The notes under the pieces are model-generated. The model ran no database searches, had not been told where the DNA came from, and was given only the letters and a program-made list of their open reading frames with translations. DNA of 7,901 nucleotides from an uncultured Clostridia bacterium (GTDB lineage Bacteria > Bacillota > Clostridia > Peptostreptococcales > Anaerovoracaceae), in assembly GCA_934277655.1 (NCBI GenBank), contig CAKQVC010000080.1, positions 1-7,901 of the forward strand, written 5' to 3'. This document shows, piece after piece, positions 1-5,539 of the stretch. Position 1 is the stretch's first letter. Every line of letters begins with the position of its first letter. The translations under genes and the position numbers were made by a program.

Positions 1-322
1 GTGTAAACCCGGTTTTCCCTTGTGCCGGCTGCTCCGCCAGAAGAAATCTTCCGGGAATAGCGATGCAGTTTCTTTCTCCACCGTCTTTGTCCTTTCCGAT
101 GAGAAAATGTCCATACTTTTTCGCCATTTCATATCCTTCCGGACAGAACTGCCGCAAAAGTTCCAGATTTTCCTGCCTGTGCCACAAGCATCCGGTTTCA
201 TCGAAAGCAAACGGTTCGTCTCCGTCCTGTTCCTGACTTTCTCTGACCTGCTCAGCCGCCTGCCTTTTCTGCATCATCTGACTGAGTATATACATAACAT
301 ATGGTCCATATTGCGTTCCCAT
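1..322 (-). CDS. Hypothetical protein, N-terminal 107 residues (runs off the left edge)
   Basis: An open frame begins with ATG at 320-322 and stays open to the window edge without a stop. The start is well supported by AGGAGG at 330-335, seven bases upstream. The protein begins MGTQYGPYVMYILSQMMQ. A Gln/Glu-rich hydrophilic stretch follows (about residues 18-34), then a more ordered part with CLWHRQENLELLRQFCPEGYE (split here: CLWHRQENLE then LLRQFCPEGYE, residues 45-65) and an IPGRF...EQP..GKTGFT pattern near residues 88-107. There is no signal peptide or membrane segment and no catalytic motif that I recognise. It resembles, from memory only, an uncharacterised family common in Lachnospiraceae, so no function is assigned. 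It lies downstream of a repeat-containing leader (370-510) that could regulate it. The gene is real with good confidence; its identity is unknown. Confidence 0.8.
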   Translation of the reverse strand, partial: MGTQYGPYVMYILSQMMQKRQAAEQVRESQEQDGDEPFAFDETGCLWHRQENLELLRQFCPEGYEMAKKYGHFLIGKDKDGGERNCIAIPGRFLLAEQPAQGKTGFT

Positions 323-329
323 AAAAATT

Positions 330-335
330 CCTCCT
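330..335 (-). promoter_or_regulatory. Ribosome binding site AGGAGG for the left-edge gene
   Basis: The minus strand carries a perfect AGGAGG seven bases upstream of the ATG at 322. This fixes the start of the partial gene and is the main reason for calling it coding. Confidence 0.85.
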
Positions 336-378
336 GTGGTATGTATATGTCCTGCCGGAAGAAACCATTCTGTTTTTT

Positions 379-505
379 AGGGCTTCGGCTGCAAAAACCA
401 TGCAACTGCTGTTATTGACATCCGATGCAAGATGGATATACGAAAATACAAGATGGATATATGAAAATGCAAGATGGATATATGAAAGCAGAGGACCGAA
501 GCCCT
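379..505 (-). repeat. Long-range inverted repeat able to compete with the UUCG hairpin
   Basis: The bases at 379-388 (agggcttcgg) are the exact reverse complement of 496-505 (ccgaagccct). Pairing can extend by four more bases (ctgc at 389-392 with gcag at 488-491) across a four-base bulge. The two arms enclose about 95-107 bases that contain all three 21-base tandem repeats. The right arm overlaps the hairpin at 488-509, so in a minus-strand RNA the two structures are mutually exclusive, as in attenuators. Whether this regulates anything is inference. Confidence 0.55.
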
Positions 506-567
506 CTGCCATGTTCTGCCATATACATTTTGCTCTCTTTTGCTGCTCGATTAAACGTTTTCGCCAT
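412..567 (-). CDS. Possible small protein of 51 residues with FIYPSC repeats
   Basis: ATG at 565-567 opens 51 codons ending in TAA at 412-414. A weak ribosome-site-like GGAAAG (574-579) sits six bases upstream. The product starts MAKTFNRAAKESKMYMAEHG, a basic N-terminal half. It then carries three near-identical seven-residue units of the form (A/I)F(I/V)YPSC (about residues 27-47) and ends IGCQ. The repeats give a hydrophobic, cysteine-rich tail, conceivably membrane-associated. The ORF sits between the small membrane protein gene and the left-edge gene, on the same strand. A 21-base period keeps all frames open, so the reading frame alone is weak evidence. The stretch could equally be an untranslated leader. 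Low confidence. Confidence 0.3.
   Translation of the reverse strand: MAKTFNRAAKESKMYMAEHGRGLRSSAFIYPSCIFIYPSCIFVYPSCIGCQ
427..489. repeat. Three tandem 21-base repeats
   Basis: Copies at 427-447, 448-468 and 469-489 share the core caagatggatatatgaaaa with only a few differences (c/t in the TATAYGAAA part, g/a at the first base, gc/at at the end). There is no partial fourth copy. The period is a multiple of three, so it can encode a seven-residue repeat on either strand, but it could also be a set of protein-binding sites or a variable-number repeat. It lies within the arms of the inverted repeat 379-505. Confidence 0.9.
488..509 (-). terminator. UUCG-tetraloop hairpin, possible weak terminator
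   Basis: The minus strand forms GCAGAGG, a G-U and a C-G pair, the loop UUCG, then the complementary arm, giving a nine-pair stem closed by the very stable C(UUCG)G tetraloop. It is followed only by TTTCATAT, a poor U-tract, so termination would be inefficient. It lies about 94 bases after the stop of the small membrane protein gene and upstream of the left-edge gene. It could be a transcript 3' end, a processing barrier, or one state of a conditional leader. Confidence 0.45.
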
Positions 568-602
568 ATTGCACTTTCCGTGCAACTCCGCCTGACTGTT
601 TT

Positions 603-1043
603 CTACGCTGCCCGATCATTCTGCCGCAATCCTGTTATTCCTGCGAAGTAAATCAGAAGATATGGAACGATCATGATAAAAAGAATTGAGTTTTCATCAC
701 TATCAGAAAGCAGTTCGCCGAGCATCTGAAAGGGAACTCCAATCGGCCACAGAAATACTGCGGAAAGAAACAGGGAAACTTCCGGCTCTTTTGACAGCGC
801 TGCAACCAGAAAAGAACCAATTGCGGTTGCGGCGACAGCTGACAACAGGAAGAGAAACTCGCCTTTTCTGATCGTGCATTTCCCTCTGGTGTAAATCCAT
901 GCTGTAACAGCAAGCCACGCAGCGATTCCACCCAAGACCGAAAGGAACGACGTTCTTCCCCAAATAAAAGCATCAAAGGTCAGCACCATTCCGAGAACAT
1001 AGATAATCAAGAAATAAATCGGTTTATACAAAGTCTGTTTCAT
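603..1043 (-). CDS. Small integral membrane protein, function unknown
   Basis: A 146-residue protein starting MKQTLYKPIYF. The start at 1043 is chosen over an ATG 39 bases further upstream because AAGGAGGT at 1051-1058 is seven bases before it; the longer form would place this site inside the coding sequence. Four to five hydrophobic segments are visible, at about residues 8-25, 31-52, 63-82, 89-108 and 119-138. Short basic linkers (YTRGKCTIRKGE near 51-62) and an acidic loop (SDSDEN, 113-118) separate them. There is no conserved catalytic or transporter motif that I recognise. The gene follows the AAA-ATPase gene by 62 bases on the same strand without an obvious promoter, so the two may be cotranscribed, though a functional link is not shown. 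Identity unknown. Confidence 0.75.
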   Translation of the reverse strand: MKQTLYKPIYFLIIYVLGMVLTFDAFIWGRTSFLSVLGGIAAWLAVTAWIYTRGKCTIRKGEFLFLLSAVAATAIGSFLVAALSKEPEVSLFLSAVFLWPIGVPFQMLGELLSDSDENSILFIMIVPYLLIYFAGITGLRQNDRAA

Positions 1044-1050
1044 CGAAAAT

Positions 1051-1058
1051 ACCTCCTT
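1051..1058 (-). promoter_or_regulatory. Ribosome binding site AAGGAGGT that decides the start at 1043
   Basis: A near-perfect anti-16S sequence seven bases upstream of ATG 1043. It argues against the in-frame ATG at 1082, which has no comparable site. Confidence 0.85.
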
Positions 1059-1105
1059 ACCTAAAGCGGCTGCCAATTTCATCTCTGCCGCTGTCGCATG
1101 TCATG

Positions 1106-2836
1106 CTAAAGCTTCTTTTTACTGCATCCTTCTGCCTTTTTTATCATACATTCTTTCTTATAAAAACACAGTGCATACTTTTTCACTTCGGGGTATCCCT
1201 CTGCTATAAACGGCTCCGCATAGTGCTGCTTCTCGATCTGTGCAAGCCCGTGGTCGCAAACGTCGCCCATTTCTGCGATGCTGCTCGCTATTTTCATTTC
1301 CAAAATGATCACGCAGCCTTTTCGAACATTTGCCGTTTGCAAGACAATATCAGGTCTGCCGTTTCCACTCTCGCGGTTAGACTGTACACGGTACTTTCCT
1401 GTATTTTTTAGCATTCCCGCCATAAACCCATGATAAAAGCTCTCTGCATAGTCGAAGTAGCTTATAGTATCCAGCAGTTGCTCATTCACAAAGTTCTCTG
1501 CTGCTTCACAGTCTCCTCCTTCCAATGCTTTTATCAGTGGACTGCGATCTGTCTTTTCAATCTTCTTATCGAACCACAACAAAATCGAATCCTTGTAAAT
1601 CGACTTAATCTCTTTATTCGGAATTGCCATTCTCAGATAAAGGTCGCCGTCTGTATCTGCTCTTTCCCCAACTTTTTTCAGATAGCCCGTAAAGAACAAA
1701 AAATTCCAAAGATTTTCTTCCGATTCGTGGATATCTCCATAGGTAATTTCTTCATGTACACGTTTTTCAATCGTTCCGCTATCAAGAAGACTTTCTATTT
1801 CACGTTTGACATCATCATCCGCTTCATAAACAAGCTCTCGGATAATGCTGTTAGATGAAGTATTCGACCAATACGGCAATGGAAACATTGTGATGTTGCG
1901 GCTGCGGTCATACACATAGTTGACAATGCTCCATGGGTTATAGATCTCGATGCCATGAAACAAATAACCATCATACCACTGTTTTACTTCGTCCAGATTT
2001 GCATCTAAACCATAATACGATAACATTTCCTCTACTTCTTTTTCCGTGAAGCCGAAAGCGTCTCCATAATCAGCATGCAGCACGCTGTCAACTTTTAAAT
2101 TGTTCAGCCCGGTAAAAATGCTCTCCTTACTGATCCTGAGACATCCCGTAATGACACACTTTTCAAGATAAGGGTTTGTTTTTAGTGCCGATTCAAGCAG
2201 CGAGCGGATAAAATCGATCATGTGATCATAAAATCCCCTGAAGTATGCATTCTCCAGCGGCACATCATACTCATCGATGAGGATGATGGTATTCTTGCCA
2301 TGATACTTAAAAAGGCATTTAGAAAGAAATCCTAAAGAATCCGTATACAAGCTCACTTCATCTTTTAGTGCCATGATATCTTGAAAACGTGCAATCTCCA
2401 TTTCTGACAGTGCCCCACCTTCCAGCACATATTGATGCCGTTCAAATTCCTCTCCAATTCTTTTTTTCAATTCCGCATATGCCATCTCAAAGCTCGGCTG
2501 TTTCGCTGATTTTAAGGTAAGGAAAATCACTGGATACTGCTGTTGATGCTGAAGGACCTTTTCTCCGCACTCTGTTATCTTCAGGCCATCAAACAAATAT
2601 CGGTTATCGACCTTCTCGCCTTTTTCGGTAATTTCATCTTCAAAAAAACGGCGGATCATAAACTGATTGAGCGTCTTGCCAAAACGTCTCGGACGCGTAA
2701 ACAAAGTTACCTTCGCATTGCTTTCAATCAAGTTCTGTATCATTAAGGTTTTATCCACAAAATATCCGTCTTTATTAATAATTTCTGCGAAATCCTCCAC
2801 CCCGATGGAAATTTTCTTTTGCTGCACATCCGCCAT
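1106..2836 (-). CDS. AAA-ATPase-like protein with C-terminal PD-(D/E)XK nuclease-like domain
   Basis: A 576-residue protein with the two-domain layout of the AAA-ATPase_like (DUF1703-type) families. The N-terminal part has IGVEDFAEIINKDGYFVDKT (residues 11-30), the deviant Walker A RPRRFGKT (48-55) and a Walker B IILIDEYD (184-191). A GCLRISKESIFTGLNN segment (231-246), typical of the family, follows. The C-terminal part has SNRESGNGRPDI (487-498), then ILEMK (511-515, E-x-K) and a downstream Q533. These fit the acidic and lysine residues of a PD-(D/E)XK fold, so the likely active residues are D496, E513 and K515. Length is normal for the family and both motif sets look intact. Members are often multicopy in gut anaerobes and their biological role is unsettled (mobile-element or defence roles have been suggested). 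The start has AGGGGG eight bases upstream. Locally the gene is A/T-rich (22 of 60 G+C at 1681-1740 against 34 of 60 in psd at 3181-3240), compatible with acquisition. Confidence 0.93.
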   Translation of the reverse strand: MADVQQKKISIGVEDFAEIINKDGYFVDKTLMIQNLIESNAKVTLFTRPRRFGKTLNQFMIRRFFEDEITEKGEKVDNRYLFDGLKITECGEKVLQHQQQYPVIFLTLKSAKQPSFEMAYAELKKRIGEEFERHQYVLEGGALSEMEIARFQDIMALKDEVSLYTDSLGFLSKCLFKYHGKNTIILIDEYDVPLENAYFRGFYDHMIDFIRSLLESALKTNPYLEKCVITGCLRISKESIFTGLNNLKVDSVLHADYGDAFGFTEKEVEEMLSYYGLDANLDEVKQWYDGYLFHGIEIYNPWSIVNYVYDRSRNITMFPLPYWSNTSSNSIIRELVYEADDDVKREIESLLDSGTIEKRVHEEITYGDIHESEENLWNFLFFTGYLKKVGERADTDGDLYLRMAIPNKEIKSIYKDSILLWFDKKIEKTDRSPLIKALEGGDCEAAENFVNEQLLDTISYFDYAESFYHGFMAGMLKNTGKYRVQSNRESGNGRPDIVLQTANVRKGCVIILEMKIASSIAEMGDVCDHGLAQIEKQHYAEPFIAEGYPEVKKYALCFYKKECMIKKAEGCSKKKL

Positions 2837-2898
2837 CTTTGCATCCCCCTTTTCGTAAGTTCTGTTTTTTCGTCCGTTCCATGCTTTTTATTACCTAT

Positions 2899-2927
2899 AG
2901 TATACTTGATTTCCCGGAAAGAAACAA
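2899..2927 (-). promoter_or_regulatory. Probable sigma-A promoter for the AAA-ATPase gene
   Basis: On the minus strand a TTGTTT -35 (2922-2927) and a TATACT -10 (2899-2904) are separated by 17 bases. The site lies directly after the psd terminator and about 60 bases before the start codon. The spacer contains the near-palindrome TTTCCGGGAAA, which could be an operator, but it is short. Confidence 0.6.
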
Positions 2928-2928
2928 C

Positions 2929-2964
2929 AAAAAAACGAGCAGTGCCTGCTTTCGTACCTGCTCG
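2929..2964 (-). terminator. Intrinsic terminator of the phospholipid operon
   Basis: A seven-pair stem CGAGCAG/CTGCTCG (2936-2942 with 2958-2964, 15-base loop) is followed on the minus strand by seven T residues (2929-2935). It begins seven bases after the psd stop codon. This is a classical intrinsic terminator that closes the unit beginning at the 6271-6299 promoter. Confidence 0.88.
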
Positions 2965-2971
2965 CTTCCGC

Positions 2972-3841
2972 TTATTCTGCTTTCCGGCTGCCAATCTTTT
3001 CGCCGTACCGCACTTTCGTCTCGATCCCTGCCCGGCTGTTTTCTAAAATATCTCCGTCGATCAAGCACCTATCTTTTTCTACAAGAACTGCGATTGTCGA
3101 TCCACCGAACTCAAACCTGCCTTTTTCATCGCCCCGCTGAACCTGCGCGGCTTCCTGATAATTGACGATCTTGCCGACCATCAGCGCTCCGACTTCCATC
3201 TGGATCACCGTCCCGAAATTCTCCGACTCCAGAACGCTGAAACACCTGGTATTCTCCTTATAGATCGGATAAACCTGTGCCGCTGCCGGATTGACTGTAT
3301 GAAACACACCGGGAATCCAGTGATTTACTGACTTCTCCCCGCCGTCAACATAGCAGTATCTGTGATAATCGTCCACCGTCAGACGGAAGAGCAGCAGAAT
3401 TCCCCCGCAAAATCTTTCTGCCAGGCGCTCGTCCCTCAGCAGACTGCCTGCCGTATATTCCGTTCCTTTGATTGTGAACCGGCTGTCTGCGTCGATCAGG
3501 TGTACGGTCAGCCTGCTGTCACATGGTGCGATCAAATGCTCCGGATCCTGATCCACCAGTCGCAGCTCCGGCTTTATCTTTCTCATAAAAAATTCATTGT
3601 AAGATCGGAATTTTCGTTCTTCATACTGGCTCATATCAATCTTGTTTTTTTCGATAAAGCTTTTGATTCCAAGGCATGACAGCCTTGTATTTAAAAACCA
3701 TCCACCCAGCTTCGAAACCCATGGCTGGATCAGTATTTTCACGCAGGCTCTGCCAATCCTGCTCCCATAAAGCTTTTGCAGGAAACGATCCTGCCCTTCT
3801 CCGCCAGGCAGCACCCGGCCTTCTCTATCTCTGCATTCCAT
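2972..3841 (-). CDS. psd: Phosphatidylserine decarboxylase proenzyme
   Basis: This enzyme removes CO2 from phosphatidylserine to make phosphatidylethanolamine at the inner face of the membrane. The 289-residue proenzyme carries the family hallmarks: RSYNEFFMRKIKPELR (79-94), APCDSR with D108, DDYHRY with H160, GVFHTVNP with H181, and the self-cleavage motif FGGST (245-249). In this family a chain break before the motif serine (here S248) leaves a pyruvoyl prosthetic group on the small alpha chain of about 42 residues. GGST replaces the LGST of E. coli. In the DYHRxH region the second histidine of E. coli is cysteine here (DYHRYC, C163). The start has a weak GGGG six bases upstream, in the 14-base gap after pssA. 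It is the last gene of the operon and is followed by a strong terminator. Length is as expected for clostridial forms. Confidence 0.96.
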   Translation of the reverse strand: MECRDREGRVLPGGEGQDRFLQKLYGSRIGRACVKILIQPWVSKLGGWFLNTRLSCLGIKSFIEKNKIDMSQYEERKFRSYNEFFMRKIKPELRLVDQDPEHLIAPCDSRLTVHLIDADSRFTIKGTEYTAGSLLRDERLAERFCGGILLLFRLTVDDYHRYCYVDGGEKSVNHWIPGVFHTVNPAAAQVYPIYKENTRCFSVLESENFGTVIQMEVGALMVGKIVNYQEAAQVQRGDEKGRFEFGGSTIAVLVEKDRCLIDGDILENSRAGIETKVRYGEKIGSRKAE

Positions 3842-3855
3842 AATCTACCCCGGCT

Positions 3856-4509
3856 TTATGCTGCGATCGGCGTCGGTTTCCAGTACACACCCTGTATGAA
3901 AGAGAAAATCAACGCTGCTGCAACCACCAGACAGATAATCAGCAGAATCTTATTGCTTGGCTTTTTCAGCTTGAAGTTGGCAATAAACAGCATGCCGACT
4001 GCAAACAGCATGATCGTTAAAACCATGCTGAAAAGTTTCGCGCCGATGATCATATGTATCACGAAAATGATCGGAAGAATGATCGCAACGGACGTAATCG
4101 GAAGTCCGTAATAAACCTTTTCGTGTTCCTCTTCATCCGAGAAAAAATGGTTGGTTTCCAACACATTGAAATAAGCCAGGCGGATAACGCCACAGATACA
4201 GTAAAACGCAATCGCCAGAAATCCGATCTGTCCTTTGACACCCATACAGTAGCAAAGGAATCCAGGAAACGCTCCGAATGCTACTACGTCGCACAGTGAG
4301 TCAAGCTGGATGCCAAACAGCTTTTCATCATCAGTTCTGTCTTTTTTTCTGCGAGCCACTTTCCCGTCAAACATATCGAAAAAGCCCGAAAGTGCCAGAC
4401 AGAACACCGCTGCACCGAATTTCCCCGCATGGGCCAGACTCATTCCTGCCATTGCAGACACCAGACTCATATATGTTAAAATTACCGTATAATTATAAAA
4501 TCCTATCAT
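3856..4509 (-). CDS. pssA: CDP-diacylglycerol-serine O-phosphatidyltransferase (phosphatidylserine synthase)
   Basis: An integral membrane enzyme that joins CDP-diacylglycerol and L-serine to give phosphatidylserine, the substrate of the next gene, psd. With the start at 4509 the protein has 217 residues beginning MIGFYNYTVILTYMSL, which matches the usual clostridial N-terminus. The site AAAGGGG (4520-4526) is ten bases upstream. A longer form from 4539 would add ten residues and overlap the previous gene by 47 bases. The CDP-alcohol phosphotransferase signature is complete: D45-x2-D48-G49-x2-A52-R53, then G66-x3-D70-x3-D74. The gap between AR and G is 12 residues rather than the usual eight, filled by a charged loop (RKKDRTDDEKLF). 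About six to seven membrane segments are visible. The gene overlaps the flippase-like gene by 17 bases, suggesting coupled translation. Confidence 0.95.
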   Translation of the reverse strand: MIGFYNYTVILTYMSLVSAMAGMSLAHAGKFGAAVFCLALSGFFDMFDGKVARRKKDRTDDEKLFGIQLDSLCDVVAFGAFPGFLCYCMGVKGQIGFLAIAFYCICGVIRLAYFNVLETNHFFSDEEEHEKVYYGLPITSVAIILPIIFVIHMIIGAKLFSMVLTIMLFAVGMLFIANFKLKKPSNKILLIICLVVAAALIFSFIQGVYWKPTPIAA

Positions 4510-5539
4510 TCGTTTTTTTCCCCTTTCCAAATATAACAAAATATGCAGCTACCGTCATCACAGCACTGATAAACAGCTGTGCATAAAAACTCAATCCCCT
4601 CGATACGATCATCGCCGGTGTAATGACCGCCGGACCACATACCGGTAAAAATATCTTCTCAAACAAATGCTCGCTGACCCCCATGCCGCCCGGAAGAGGA
4701 AGCATGTCCACTGCCAGCGAAATGGAACCTTGCAAAATCACTGTTTCCACCAGGCTGATATGCCGCACGCTGAAACTGATCAATACCAAATAAGTAACCG
4801 CAAACAGCAGGCAACGCTGCACGAAAGTGATAAAAAGCACATTGAGCGTGATCCGTTTGTGGCTTTTCATATATACCGAAGCTTCCTTGTATTCGTCCAT
4901 ATAATTGCCTGCCTTGACTTTTAACCCTTGCCACCGGTCGCTTTTCAAAATTGCTGATGCCAGGTCAAGTGCTTTCATTACCAGCTTTTTCATAAAAAAC
5001 GGACAGAATACCAGTGCGAGCATAAAGCCCACACAAAGCACATTCAGCACCATCCCCAGCTTAATCCAGAAGATTGCAGGCTTGAGCATATGCAGGATTC
5101 TGTGCGGACGAAAGATCAAAACTATAGCACCGATAATGACTAACACCGTCTTGTAGGTAATCGTGATCAGCAGCAGTACCATAGTCGAAATATGTACCGG
5201 AAGCTTGTCCTTTCCCATAAAAACCAGCTGCATCGGCTGACCTCCGGATGCAGTCGGGGTTACCAGGCTGAAAAAGAATCCTACAAAAGAATAAAGGCAG
5301 CAGTGTCCCAGCTTCGGCTTTTGCTTCAGGTTTCTCATCAGATAATAAATAATGATCGATTCACCCAGAATAAAGGCGACGACCAGCCCGACTCCAAGCA
5401 GCCATCCTGCACTTTTCGCATGACGGATGAACCGGAACACGTCTCCGAAGTCTTCGCCTCTGAACACATAGAACAACGTCAAGCCAAAACACAAAAACAA
5501 GAAGATAACATTAAATATGATTTTTTTCTTATCTTTCAT
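4493..5539 (-). CDS. LPG_synthase_TM (UPF0104/YbhN-type) membrane protein, putative lipid flippase
   Basis: A 348-residue protein of about eight or more membrane segments, corresponding to the transmembrane half of MprF (lysyl-phosphatidylglycerol synthase) but without its C-terminal aminoacyltransferase domain. Family motifs are FFSLVTPTASGGQPMQ (89-104) and MLPLPGGMGVSE (279-290), followed by a conserved arginine segment SRGLSFY (313-319). In MprF this domain translocates the modified lipid, so a stand-alone copy is likely to move a lipid or lipid-linked intermediate. Its position inside an operon for phosphatidylethanolamine synthesis suggests that PE or phosphatidylserine is the cargo, which is inference. 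The ATG overlaps the stop of the PAP2 gene in an ATGA junction (5536-5539), with AGGGTGG upstream. It overlaps pssA by 17 bases at the other end. Confidence 0.9.
   Translation of the reverse strand: MKDKKKIIFNVIFLFLCFGLTLFYVFRGEDFGDVFRFIRHAKSAGWLLGVGLVVAFILGESIIIYYLMRNLKQKPKLGHCCLYSFVGFFFSLVTPTASGGQPMQLVFMGKDKLPVHISTMVLLLITITYKTVLVIIGAIVLIFRPHRILHMLKPAIFWIKLGMVLNVLCVGFMLALVFCPFFMKKLVMKALDLASAILKSDRWQGLKVKAGNYMDEYKEASVYMKSHKRITLNVLFITFVQRCLLFAVTYLVLISFSVRHISLVETVILQGSISLAVDMLPLPGGMGVSEHLFEKIFLPVCGPAVITPAMIVSRGLSFYAQLFISAVMTVAAYFVIFGKGKKTNDRIL

Noticed and set aside
20..418. Plus-strand open frame of 132 codons
   Set aside because: It is antisense to the left-edge gene, has no ribosome site, and its translation is rich in Ser, Phe and Cys with no family features.
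427..489. CRISPR array
   Set aside because: The 21-base units are directly adjacent with no spacers.
379..505. Inverted repeat as the ends of a small mobile element (MITE)
   Set aside because: No target-site duplication is visible beside the arms and the arms are short, so an RNA structure explains them better.
252..512. Minus-strand frame with SYIHLAF repeats (86 codons)
   Set aside because: It has no ribosome site at its start and runs out of frame into the well-supported left-edge gene; the repeat keeps every frame open because its period is 21.
569..585. Small hairpin ttgcac/gtgcaa after the stop of the small membrane protein gene
   Set aside because: A six-pair stem without a T-run on either strand is not supported as a terminator.
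400..651. Plus-strand frame with RWIYENA repeats
   Set aside because: No ribosome site, and it runs into the 3' end of the opposite-strand membrane protein gene.
1065..1092. Hairpin agcggc/gccgct between the ATPase stop and the next ribosome site
   Set aside because: The stem is only six pairs with a 16-base loop and is followed by TTTAGG, so there is too little to call a terminator.
1430..1858. Plus-strand frame of 142 codons inside the ATPase gene
   Set aside because: It is fully antisense to a gene with intact motifs and has no start signal.
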